DNA from: Actinomycetota bacterium | GTDB lineage: Bacteria > Actinomycetota > Actinomycetes > S36-B12 > UBA5976 | Length of the DNA stretch: 10,475 nt | Reading direction: 5' to 3' | Assembly: GCA_009702945.1 (NCBI GenBank) | Contig: WLGZ01000022.1 | Location: 1 to 10,475, forward strand | The notes under the pieces: model-generated | Told to the model about the DNA's origin: nothing | The model's input: only the letters and a program-made list of their open reading frames with translations | Database searches by the model: none | Made by a program: the position numbers and the translations under genes | Part shown: piece by piece, positions 1 through 6,593 of the stretch | How positions within the stretch are numbered: position 1 is the stretch's first letter | How the letters are laid out: every line of letters starts with the position of its first letter

Positions 1-362
1 AAGAAATCATTAGCCCCGGAAATTTGATGCTCCAACAAGTCTGCAGAACCTTCGATATCCTCCTGCGCCATGGCAAGTGGCTTACCCATTTCGCGGGATT
101 CTATGGAGGCAAGCGATTGGGAAAGGTTGCGCAAGTTTGCAGCTACTTGTCCCAACATTTCAGTTCGACGCTGTGCACCAAGTGCCCACCAATTAGACTG
201 CGAGGTTTTTGCCGCTTTGACAGCCCGGGCAACTTCAGATGAATCTGAGGCCTGGAAGTGGCCAATTAACTCACCAGATGCTGGGTCAAAGATTTTTGTC
301 GGATCTGAGCCTGGTAGGGAAGCTTTCCCATTAATCCAATTTGAGGCTTGAATTTCAGCCAC
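1..362 (-). CDS. Aldehyde dehydrogenase, N-terminal part (cut by window edge)
   Basis: Reading the minus strand from a GTG at 362-360 gives an open frame of 120 codons that leaves the window at base 1. It begins VAEIQASNWINGK and continues with F25-DPASGE and ESREMGKP (residues 88-95). This is the usual N-terminal layout of the NAD(P)-dependent aldehyde dehydrogenase superfamily: the NWINGK strand, the DPA(T/S)GE turn, then helices leading to the E-x-GKP motif. The catalytic Cys and Glu would lie outside the window. GTG is the only good start: an in-frame TAA lies upstream and an AGGA-type ribosome site (about 376-379) precedes it. The family oxidises aldehydes to carboxylic acids in the cytoplasm. 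The GKPL..A..ED pattern recalls betaine-, amino- or semialdehyde dehydrogenases, but the substrate cannot be fixed from this part. It is divergent from the transporter operon and may share its control region. Confidence 0.92.
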   Translation of the reverse strand, partial: MAEIQASNWINGKASLPGSDPTKIFDPASGELIGHFQASDSSEVARAVKAAKTSQSNWWALGAQRRTEMLGQVAANLRNLSQSLASIESREMGKPLAMAQEDIEGSADLLEHQISGANDF

Positions 363-405
363 ACCAACCCCAATTTCCTGAAAAAACCCTCGTTTTTATG
401 AGTAT

Positions 406-421
406 TTTTCATCTATGAAAA
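406..421. promoter_or_regulatory. Perfect inverted repeat, candidate operator
   Basis: TTTTCAT-CT-ATGAAAA is a perfect 7-bp inverted repeat with a 2-bp centre, lying between the two divergent genes. The size and symmetry suit a dimeric repressor such as a TetR-family protein, and a TetR-like gene lies in the operon at 5776-6573. The pairing is inferred. The arms are AT-rich, so chance is possible. Confidence 0.4.
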
Positions 422-436
422 GAATCTTACGAAACG

Positions 437-465
437 CTGACAAACTAACATGTTCATCGTAACAT
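437..465 (+). promoter_or_regulatory. Candidate sigma-70-type promoter of the transporter operon
   Basis: CTGACA (437-442) matches the TTGACA -35 consensus at five of six bases. A 17-bp spacer leads to TAACAT (460-465), which matches TATAAT at four of six. Transcription would start near 472, giving a leader of about 48 bases before the ATG at 520. The AACATGTT palindrome lies in the spacer and a CGTAA/TTACG dyad covers the -10. On the other strand the same bases read TTGTCA (443-438), a possible -35 for the aldehyde dehydrogenase gene, though I see no convincing matching -10. Confidence 0.45.
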
Positions 466-472
466 TATTACG
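458..472. promoter_or_regulatory. CGTAA-5-TTACG inverted repeat over the -10 box
   Basis: A perfect 5-bp inverted repeat (458-462 and 468-472) with a 5-bp spacer overlaps the proposed -10 element at 460-465. A third copy of the half site, TTACGA, lies upstream at 427-432, facing TCGTAA at 457-462. A repressor bound here would block RNA polymerase. The half sites are short, so this is suggestive only. Confidence 0.35.
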
Positions 473-480
473 TAGCGAAT

Positions 481-497
481 CGCCAGTAGTTCTGGCG
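481..497 (+). other. Leader hairpin before the binding-protein gene
   Basis: CGCCAG-TAGTT-CTGGCG forms a perfect 6-bp, GC-rich stem with a 5-base loop. It ends 8 bases before the AAGGGAG ribosome site (506-512) and lies in the 5' untranslated leader if the promoter at 437-465 is right. No T-run follows, so it is not a terminator. It could protect the mRNA, affect translation, or be a DNA operator. It is too small to be a known riboswitch. Confidence 0.5.
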
Positions 498-519
498 CTA
501 GGGGCAAGGGAGCTCGCAA

Positions 520-2163
520 ATGAAGAAATTAGTTTTAGCAACAGGTTCAGCAGCACTGCTTTTACTCACAGCTTGTGGTGGAGCAGCGGCTCCCGAAAGT
601 TCCGCAAGCGGTGAAGCAACTTCATCAGGAATTGAATTAGTTACCTCAACACCGGCCGGTGTTGGACCGGTAGACAATGTGAACTGGAATTTGGCAGACG
701 GTGAACCGCTATCGCTTGATCAAAACCTGTCTTGGAGTGGGTCACAAAATTTTATTGGAAATTTGATGTGTGAGTCCTTGTTGTCCACAACTCCGGAAGG
801 CGGTTTGGAGCCAGGTCTTGCGACAGACGTTTCCTACACAGACGCCACAACACTTGTAGTGAAGCTACGCGAAGGAGTGACCTTCTGGGATGGCAGCGCT
901 TTAACTGCGGATGATGTTGTGTACTCAATCGATAAAGCTCGTACGAATGAAGTCTCACAGTTCGTAGGCGATTTAGCAGCCGTTGCATCCGTCGAGGCTA
1001 CAGATGCTTCTACTGTGACAATTAAGCTCAGTGAACCAAATTCACTAATTCGCGGTGCTTTATCAACAGGTGCCGGGGCAGTGGTATCAAAGGCATCTGC
1101 TGAAGGTAACGCAAACTTTGCATTACCTGGCGACACCTCGATGGTATGCACCGGACCTTACATGTTGAAGGAATGGACCGCAGGATCAAAGATTGTTGTT
1201 GAGGCTAATCCAACATGGTGGAACAAGGGTGACGGCAAGCAACTTACAAAGCAGATCACCTTCTCATTCATAACGGATCCAGCGGCAGCTGTTGCAGGAT
1301 ACGAAAGTGGAGAGCTTGATGGTGGCTTCTTGATTCCAGCTTCAAGCATTAAGGCCTTGCAGGCATCAACCGTTGGCACGCTTGGATTTGGCGATGGGTC
1401 AGCCTTTGGTGCATGGGTACCAATCGTAAATACTGAGCGTTCGATGTCTAATCCAAAGCTTCGTGAAGCTCTAGCTAAGAGTCTCGACTATGCAAATATA
1501 GTTGCAACCGAGACCGCAGGAGCTGGGACTCCAGCTAAAGCCGTTGGTGTTCCAGGATCGTGGGGAAATGAGAAAGCTGCTTACCAAGCTGCTTGGGATG
1601 CATTGCCAGATCCGGTAACTGACCTAGATGCCGCAAAGAAATTAGTTGCAGAATCTGGTGTGAGTAATCCAGAGCTAGTGATTGCTGCTTGGTCCGAACT
1701 TCCGGATTCGGTAAATGCAGCACTGGTTTTGCAACAGGCTGCAAATTCAGTGGGATTCAACGCCACAATCAACAAAATAGGCTTTGATCGCGCTGCGGAT
1801 TTGTTCAGTGGTGCCAAAAAGGAAGATATCGATATCTTTGCTACCACCTATTTATCCTTTATTTGTGACCCTCTCTACATCTACTCGCAGATTGGTCTTG
1901 ACGCAGGTTCCGCAAACTGGGGTGGATATAGCAACGCCAAAGTCAGTGAACTTATAACGAGCGCGCTGGCGACAACCGACGATGCGGAACGTGCAAAAAT
2001 CACGATTGAAATCCAGTCATTGTTAGTGGCCGATTATGCCTGGCTACCAACAACAACCTATCCGTCACCGTTCTTCATGAGTAATGAATTATCCGGAGCT
2101 ATACCAAGTGGCCCTACACACCTTTGGTATGCATGGGCTGTAAATCTCGGCACGGCCAAGTAA
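520..2163 (+). CDS. ABC transporter substrate-binding lipoprotein, family 5 (peptide/nickel type)
   Basis: This 547-aa protein is the extracellular solute receptor of the importer encoded directly downstream. Residues 1-19 form a lipoprotein signal: a KK n-region, a hydrophobic core and the lipobox LTAC with Cys19 as the lipidation site. A Ser/Gly/Ala-rich linker (about 20-50) follows. Hallmarks of the family 5 (OppA/DppA) fold are the REGVTFWDGSALTADDVVYS stretch at 117-136, the TGPYMLKEW block at 211-219, and NPKLREALAKSLDY at 311-324. Length is normal for the family. The ATG has an AAGGGAG ribosome site at 506-512, 7 bases upstream. Family members bind peptides, but also opines, glutathione, sugars or nickel, so the ligand is not determined. 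Being first in the operon and followed by a 58-bp gap fits the need for extra binding protein. Confidence 0.95.
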   Translation: MKKLVLATGSAALLLLTACGGAAAPESSASGEATSSGIELVTSTPAGVGPVDNVNWNLADGEPLSLDQNLSWSGSQNFIGNLMCESLLSTTPEGGLEPGLATDVSYTDATTLVVKLREGVTFWDGSALTADDVVYSIDKARTNEVSQFVGDLAAVASVEATDASTVTIKLSEPNSLIRGALSTGAGAVVSKASAEGNANFALPGDTSMVCTGPYMLKEWTAGSKIVVEANPTWWNKGDGKQLTKQITFSFITDPAAAVAGYESGELDGGFLIPASSIKALQASTVGTLGFGDGSAFGAWVPIVNTERSMSNPKLREALAKSLDYANIVATETAGAGTPAKAVGVPGSWGNEKAAYQAAWDALPDPVTDLDAAKKLVAESGVSNPELVIAAWSELPDSVNAALVLQQAANSVGFNATINKIGFDRAADLFSGAKKEDIDIFATTYLSFICDPLYIYSQIGLDAGSANWGGYSNAKVSELITSALATTDDAERAKITIEIQSLLVADYAWLPTTTYPSPFFMSNELSGAIPSGPTHLWYAWAVNLGTAK

Positions 2164-2221
2164 TCCAATTACCAACCGTAAATCACCACAAATAGAAACT
2201 TAGTCAGGCGAGAATTACTGA

Positions 2222-3166
2222 ATGAGAAGGTATTTGTGGCGAAGGATAGGGCTGGGTGCGCTGACGATTGTCGCAACGACAATGTTGGTGCACCTAGCTC
2301 TCTATCTAGCGCCTGGTGATCCGATTGGTTACTTACTTAATGGCCAACCGGCAACACCTGAGCGGATAGCAGCACTGCGTGCCCAATACAACCTAGATGA
2401 GCCGTTTTTCACTCGATATGTCTCATGGATCACCGGAGTTTTTCAGGGAGATTTAGGAACTTCAGCTGCCTTTAATGCTGATGTTTCAACTCTGATAGCG
2501 TCGCGATTTCAAACAACCATGTACTTAGTTCTAATTTCGTTTGTTTTCATTTCGGTATTTGGTCTGACTTTGGGAATACTTGCGGGACTTCACAAAGGAG
2601 GCATCGATAGCTTCTCTATGGCTACGGCAACGATTTTGTCATCGATACCGGCATTCGTCGGTTCATTTATCTTGATAAATGTTTTTGCACTTCAACTTGG
2701 TTGGTTTCCAGCTATCGGTGGCGGAGACGGCAGCCTCTCATCTGCAATTTCACACATGACACTCCCTGCTATTGCGCTGGCATTCAGCGCAGGAGCGTTT
2801 GTTGCTCGAACTACTCGTGCATCAATCAGAGTTGAGAGTGCATCAGAGCATGTTGTCACGGCAACGGTGAGGGGAATCCCACGAAATAAAGTTGTTTCTA
2901 GGCACATAGTTAGAAATGCACTGCTGCCTGTAATAAGTCTTGGTGGATTGTTGTTCGTGGGACTCATTGTTTCAACGGCATTCGTTGAGCAGGCATTCGC
3001 AATAAACGGAATTGGTGGACTACTCGTAGTAGCTGCAAGGCAACAAGATTTCGCTTTAGTGCAAGCGATTACTTTGATTCTGGTCATTTCCTTCGTCGTA
3101 GTGAATTTGGCAGTCGATGTCCTCTACTGGATTTTGGATCCTCGCATAAGAAGTGAGGTCGCATAA
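2222..3166 (+). CDS. ABC transporter permease, DppB/OppB type
   Basis: This 314-aa integral membrane protein should form one half of the transmembrane channel of the peptide-type importer. It opens with the family pattern MRRYLWRRIGLGALTIV, a membrane helix (about 10-30) and APGDP (30-34). GDLGTS (76-81) follows, then about five more hydrophobic segments (near 100-122, 138-160, 180-197, 238-258, 279-305). The EAA coupling loop that contacts the ATPases is around 209-235, with the conserved Gly in RGIPRNKV, and the protein ends with the typical DPRIR (306-310). The ATG has an AGGCGAG ribosome site at 2206-2212. A 58-base gap with no visible terminator separates it from the binding-protein gene. 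Its stop codon shares one base with the next start (TAATG), indicating translational coupling to the partner permease. Confidence 0.95.
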   Translation: MRRYLWRRIGLGALTIVATTMLVHLALYLAPGDPIGYLLNGQPATPERIAALRAQYNLDEPFFTRYVSWITGVFQGDLGTSAAFNADVSTLIASRFQTTMYLVLISFVFISVFGLTLGILAGLHKGGIDSFSMATATILSSIPAFVGSFILINVFALQLGWFPAIGGGDGSLSSAISHMTLPAIALAFSAGAFVARTTRASIRVESASEHVVTATVRGIPRNKVVSRHIVRNALLPVISLGGLLFVGLIVSTAFVEQAFAINGIGGLLVVAARQQDFALVQAITLILVISFVVVNLAVDVLYWILDPRIRSEVA

Positions 3167-4023
3167 TGTCAATTGGACAAATTGCAATCGGAAGAAATCG
3201 TGGCTACCGAAAGCGCCTAAGTAAATTAGGTTTGCTCGGTTGGTTGGCAGTATTTGTGCTGTTCATTTTTGGCGTAATTGCGATTTTTGGATCTGCATTA
3301 GCGCCGCATGATCCAAACAAAATTGATTTGGCCTATTCCTATGTCGGACCGATTCCTGGCCACCCACTGGGATTTGATGAACTAGGCAGAGACCTGTTTT
3401 CACGACTACTTGTTGGAGCGCGAACAAGCTTGATCGGTCCAATTGTTTTGGTGATATCAACAACCTTGATTGGAACATCAATTGCAATCTTGGCTGCTTG
3501 GCGACGAGGTTGGACTGACGCTGGGTTAAGTGCCGGAGTTGACATAGCTGTGGCATTTCCTGGATTGCTGCTTGCGATTCTGCTATCAACAGTTTTTGGC
3601 GCAAGCCTTTGGGTAGCAATTGCTGCACTAACACTTGCCTACACGCCAAGCCTGGCGCGCTTGTTGCGCAGTTCTGCACTCCGCGAGACTGGAATGGATT
3701 ACGTCAAAGCCCTAAAGGTTTTGGGATTTAGCGATAGCCAAATCATCTTTAAGCACCTGCTTCCAAATCTGGCGCCGTTTATCATCGCGCAAGCGATCAT
3801 TATGTTCGGATACGCGACGCTGGATCTCGGTGGACTTTCATTCCTTGGCATTGGCGTTCAGCCGCCAACTGCAGATTGGGGAACCATGGTTGCTGCTGGT
3901 GCGTCTGGGCTGCTTCAAGGATATCCAACTCAGACTTTGGCCGCAGGATCATGTTTAGTACTAACCGCCTTATCATTCGCTGTTATTGGCGATCGCCTGG
4001 CGAGAATCTGGGGTGTCGAATGA
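3166..4023 (+). CDS. ABC transporter permease, DppC/OppC type
   Basis: This 285-aa protein is the second channel subunit. A basic N-terminus (residues 10-20) precedes the first membrane helix (about 22-44), followed by the OppC-type ALAPHDPNKID stretch (45-54) and HPLGFDELGRDLFSR (66-80). That last motif is normally G-T-D-x-x-GRD; here the Thr is Phe. Membrane segments follow near 88-110, 126-146, 147-165, 203-222 and 255-275. The EAA loop is at about 178-204 (KALKVLGFSDSQIIFKHLLP), and LSFLGIGVQPPTADWG (224-239) is a strong family signature. The start overlaps the previous stop by one base, and its own TGA overlaps the next ATG by four (ATGA, 4020-4023). The two permeases and the ATPases are therefore probably made in matched amounts. 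Confidence 0.95.
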   Translation: MSIGQIAIGRNRGYRKRLSKLGLLGWLAVFVLFIFGVIAIFGSALAPHDPNKIDLAYSYVGPIPGHPLGFDELGRDLFSRLLVGARTSLIGPIVLVISTTLIGTSIAILAAWRRGWTDAGLSAGVDIAVAFPGLLLAILLSTVFGASLWVAIAALTLAYTPSLARLLRSSALRETGMDYVKALKVLGFSDSQIIFKHLLPNLAPFIIAQAIIMFGYATLDLGGLSFLGIGVQPPTADWGTMVAAGASGLLQGYPTQTLAAGSCLVLTALSFAVIGDRLARIWGVE

Positions 4024-4994
4024 GCCTCGTAGAAATTGAATCATTCACTCTTGATGTGCAGGTAGTTGAAGCTAGCGCTCGAGTAATTCACGAGGTGTCT
4101 TTCAAGCTGGAAGCTGGGCAATCCATAGGAATTGTTGGTGAATCTGGTTCTGGCAAAAGTTTGACCTTGCGGGCAATCGCTGGGCTCAGTCCCGAGAACT
4201 CAGTTGTTGGCGGAAAGATTAGCTTTCAGGGTGAAGAAGTTTCTGCAATGGATCGCGAAAGACTAATGCAGTATCGATCTTCACAAGTTGCGATGATTTT
4301 CCAGGACCCTAGATCTGCAATTAATCCAGTTCGCAAAGTTGGAGATTTCCTAACTGAGAATGTTGTTACAAATTTAGGTTGGTCAAAATCTGATGCAAAA
4401 ACAAAAGCAATCGAAGTCCTGACTGAAGTAGGCATTAGTAATCCTGAGAAGCAGTTAAAGGCCTTTCCTTCAGAACTTTCGGGTGGCATGTTGCAGCGCG
4501 TGATGATTGCATCGAATCTTTTGTGCCAACCTGATTTACTTCTTGCCGACGAACCAACAACTGCCCTAGATGTCACAACTCAATCTTCCGTTATGGCCTT
4601 GATTGATCAACTTCGCCTAAGTCGTGGCATGGCAATGATATTCGTCAGCCACAATCTCGAGTTGGCAACTGCGGTATGTGACAAGATTTTGGTAATGTAT
4701 GCCGGACGAATTGTGGAGTTACTTCCAGCAGAAAATCTTCGCGAGAAGTCGCGTCATCCTTACACGCGAGCGCTATTGGATGCCAGGCCACGTTTAGATG
4801 GGCGTCAAAATCGACTTAATGCAATTCCCGGTCAGCCAGCATCTGGACTGGAATGGACACAAGGATGCACGTTTGCCGCTCGCTGTGCATTTGCCCAAGA
4901 TATTTGTAGGTCTGAGGTCCCGGTATTGCGCAAGATACAAGAGAGCGACGTTGCTTGCCATCGTGCAGATGAAATTGACTGGGATGTCTCATGA
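4020..4994 (+). CDS. ABC transporter ATPase, DppD/OppD type with four-Cys C-terminal domain
   Basis: This 324-aa protein is the first nucleotide-binding subunit, powering import from the cytoplasmic face. It has Walker A GESGSGKS (40-47), the Q-loop FQDP (Gln95), the signature LSGGM (153-157), Walker B LLLADE (173-178), a D-loop TALD and the switch His211. The C-terminal oligopeptide-ATPase extension (about 245-324) has RHPYTRALLDA and four cysteines (C283, C289, C296, C313) in the G-C-x-F-A-x-R-C spacing. In oligopeptide permeases of this kind these cysteines are reported to bind an iron-sulfur cluster. The frame is open upstream to 3876, but the protein homology begins at the ATG at 4020, which overlaps the previous stop by four bases, so that start was chosen. 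It overlaps the second ATPase by ATGA at 4991-4994. Confidence 0.95.
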   Translation: MSLVEIESFTLDVQVVEASARVIHEVSFKLEAGQSIGIVGESGSGKSLTLRAIAGLSPENSVVGGKISFQGEEVSAMDRERLMQYRSSQVAMIFQDPRSAINPVRKVGDFLTENVVTNLGWSKSDAKTKAIEVLTEVGISNPEKQLKAFPSELSGGMLQRVMIASNLLCQPDLLLADEPTTALDVTTQSSVMALIDQLRLSRGMAMIFVSHNLELATAVCDKILVMYAGRIVELLPAENLREKSRHPYTRALLDARPRLDGRQNRLNAIPGQPASGLEWTQGCTFAARCAFAQDICRSEVPVLRKIQESDVACHRADEIDWDVS

Positions 4995-5776
4995 GTACTC
5001 CATTGATAAAGGTAAGCAATCTTTCAAAACAGTATGGTGACTTGCTTGCTGTTGCAGATGTAAGTTTTGAGCTTCCACCAAGTGGGAGCATTGGAATTGT
5101 CGGGGAGTCTGGATCCGGAAAAACTACAGTTGCTAAAATTTTAGTTGGTCTGGAACGAGCAACCTCAGGGAAGATTGAAGTTGAGGGCCAAGATTGGTCA
5201 CTGCCAGCTAAAAACTCAAAAGAACGGCGTGAGCGCGCCAAATATCTTCAAATCGTTTTTCAAGACCCATATTCTTCACTAGATCCGCGTCAATCAATTG
5301 GAACAGCATTACGTGAGGCCCTAAGCATTTCTATGAAGGATTCAGATGAAGTAATTGTTCGGGCAAGTGAGCTTGCCGATTTAGTTGGATTGCCGCAACG
5401 AATTCTTGAACTACGACCTGCAAAGCTTTCAGGTGGGCAAAGGCAGCGTGTCGCGATCGCCCGGGCACTTGCCTCTAACCCGAAAGCACTAATTCTTGAT
5501 GAATCCGTTGCTGCCCTAGATGTTTCAATCCAAGCCCAGATATTAAACCTATTGGTGGACATTCGCGAGCAAACTGGAATTGCATACATTCTTGTCAGTC
5601 ACGATTTGGCGGTTGTTAGGCATTTCGCCGATTCATTGATTGTCATGAAAAATGGCAACGTCGTAGAGCGCGGTCAAACTGAAGCGGTCATGGATCAGCC
5701 AAATCATGAATATACGAAACTGCTTTTGGCCAGTGTGCCAGGCCCAGGCTGGGTACCTGGAAAGAGATCTATCTGA
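4991..5776 (+). CDS. ABC transporter ATPase, DppF/OppF type
   Basis: This 261-aa protein is the second nucleotide-binding subunit, expected to pair with the 4020-4994 product. It shows Walker A GESGSGKT (38-45), Q-loop FQDP (Gln91) followed by YSSLDPR, the signature LSGGQ (146-150), Walker B ALILDE (166-171) and the switch His204. After Walker B it reads ESVAALD rather than the common EP(V/T)SALD; the catalytic Glu171 and the D-loop Asp are kept, so activity is expected. The C-terminal extension is short, ending soon after HEYTKLLLASVP, with no cysteine cluster, so only the partner ATPase can carry the metal site. Its TGA shares one base with the next ATG (5774-5778), which couples the transporter to the regulator gene. 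Confidence 0.95.
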   Translation: MSTPLIKVSNLSKQYGDLLAVADVSFELPPSGSIGIVGESGSGKTTVAKILVGLERATSGKIEVEGQDWSLPAKNSKERRERAKYLQIVFQDPYSSLDPRQSIGTALREALSISMKDSDEVIVRASELADLVGLPQRILELRPAKLSGGQRQRVAIARALASNPKALILDESVAALDVSIQAQILNLLVDIREQTGIAYILVSHDLAVVRHFADSLIVMKNGNVVERGQTEAVMDQPNHEYTKLLLASVPGPGWVPGKRSI

Positions 5777-6573
5777 TGACTATTGTTAAAACTGTGAACC
5801 CTAAAATCAGCAAAAAAACAACCGGTGCTGGCACAAACGCTACAAAGCCAATACATCGCCGACGTCCAAAAGAAGAAACCGAAAACTTGATTTTGCATGA
5901 AGCGGAACGTCTGCTCATCGAGAGATTGGCAAGCGGTTCAGACGATCTAAATCCGCTGGCATCCCTTCGTATTACCGATGTCCTGGCAAGCATCAACGCA
6001 AAGCTAAGCGGTGATCAATTGCCAATGACAACTGGCGCCGCATACCAAATCTGGAAAAGTCAATTGAGTTTCCAGGATGCGATTTTGGAAAGAATCATGA
6101 ACGAAGTTTCAACTCCCTGGGAAGCTGACCTTCGATCCAAACTTGATGCCGCACTTAGTCAAGAATTATCACTCGAAGAAGTTCTCGAATCTGTCTTCGG
6201 TTTCAATGAACCCCCGAATTCAACTTCAGACCATGAGTTATCTTTGGCCATCGGCCTTACCGCTTTTGTCTCGCCCGAGAGAATTCGGCGTGCTGAGGAA
6301 ATTGCAAACGATCAATATGTAAGGGCACTGGGTACAATTCTTACGGATATTTTGAATTATGCAGATCGACGTTTGTTGCCGGGCTTGCGCATAGATGACA
6401 TGGTTTGGGCCATCGAGGGATTGTACGCAGGACTGCATCTTCGCGCGCGAAGTCACCCAGAATTGGTTGATCGCAAAGATGCAAAGGGTAGATATTTAGG
6501 CCCGATGGTTACGAATTCGATATTCATTGGGCTGTCTGAACCGGTGTCACAGCGCGGCAAGGAAAGCCGTTAA
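5776..6573 (+). CDS. Probable TetR-like transcriptional regulator, divergent
   Basis: This 265-aa protein is probably the local regulator. It has a Lys/Arg-rich tail (1-34, with RRRPKEE at 28-34), then a helix ENLILHEAERLLIERL (36-51). A helix-turn-helix-like segment follows, RITDVLASINAKL (65-77) and TTGAAYQIWKSQLSFQDAILERI (85-107). The last part resembles the TetR pattern of a recognition helix followed by aromatic-x-x-aromatic, (S/K) and a helix. It departs from classic TetR in a longer loop between the first two helices (about 51-64) and a polar insert (78-83) where a tight turn is expected. The remainder (about 115-255) is helical and would be the ligand-binding and dimer domain. The start overlaps the previous stop (TGATG), with a GGAAAGAG ribosome site just upstream. 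Helix-turn-helix assignment is moderately sure; the ligand is unknown. Candidate operators are the dyads at 406-472. Confidence 0.62.
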   Translation: MTIVKTVNPKISKKTTGAGTNATKPIHRRRPKEETENLILHEAERLLIERLASGSDDLNPLASLRITDVLASINAKLSGDQLPMTTGAAYQIWKSQLSFQDAILERIMNEVSTPWEADLRSKLDAALSQELSLEEVLESVFGFNEPPNSTSDHELSLAIGLTAFVSPERIRRAEEIANDQYVRALGTILTDILNYADRRLLPGLRIDDMVWAIEGLYAGLHLRARSHPELVDRKDAKGRYLGPMVTNSIFIGLSEPVSQRGKESR

Positions 6574-6575
6574 TC

Positions 6576-6581
6576 GGAGAG
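6576..6581 (+). promoter_or_regulatory. Ribosome site for the TTG-started amidohydrolase
   Basis: GGAGAG lies 12 bases before the TTG at 6594. An in-frame TGA at 6591-6593 touches the TTG, so the gene cannot start further upstream, and the nearby ATG at 6604 is in another frame. The long spacing plus TTG suggests weak initiation, perhaps helped by ribosomes ending the regulator gene at 6573. Confidence 0.55.
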
Positions 6582-6593
6582 CAGCTGAACTGA

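Larger units (their letters stand above)
363..519. promoter_or_regulatory. Divergent intergenic control region
   Basis: These 157 bases separate the divergent aldehyde dehydrogenase and binding-protein genes and must hold both promoters. The region is AT-rich and contains a 7-bp inverted repeat (406-421), an AACATGTT palindrome (447-454), an inverted repeat of CGTAA (458-472), a further TTACGA copy (427-432) and a GC hairpin (481-497). I see no small coding frame in it. The concentration of dyads is typical of regulated divergent promoters; which protein binds is unknown. Confidence 0.7.

Noticed and set aside
24..351. Two plus-strand open frames (24-242 and 70-351)
   Set aside because: They lie opposite the aldehyde dehydrogenase frame on the minus strand, which has clear family motifs. 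Their own translations show no recognisable domain.
481..497. Hairpin as a transcription terminator
   Set aside because: No run of T follows the stem, and it lies directly before a gene's ribosome site, so termination is unlikely.
2164..2221. Possible terminator or promoter in the gap after the binding-protein gene
   Set aside because: I find no stable stem-loop with a T-run and no convincing promoter pair; only the ribosome site at 2206-2212 stands out.
3876..4019. Upstream extension of the first ATPase frame to an ATG at 3876
   Set aside because: It would overlap the permease gene by about 150 bases and add a non-homologous, Cys- and Trp-rich stretch. The ATG at 4020 matches the family N-terminus and gives the usual ATGA overlap.
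2692..5241. Long minus-strand frames inside the transporter genes (for example 2692-3087, 3263-3679, 4816-5241)
   Set aside because: They run antisense to well-supported coding genes, lack recognisable domains, and have the composition expected of shadow frames.
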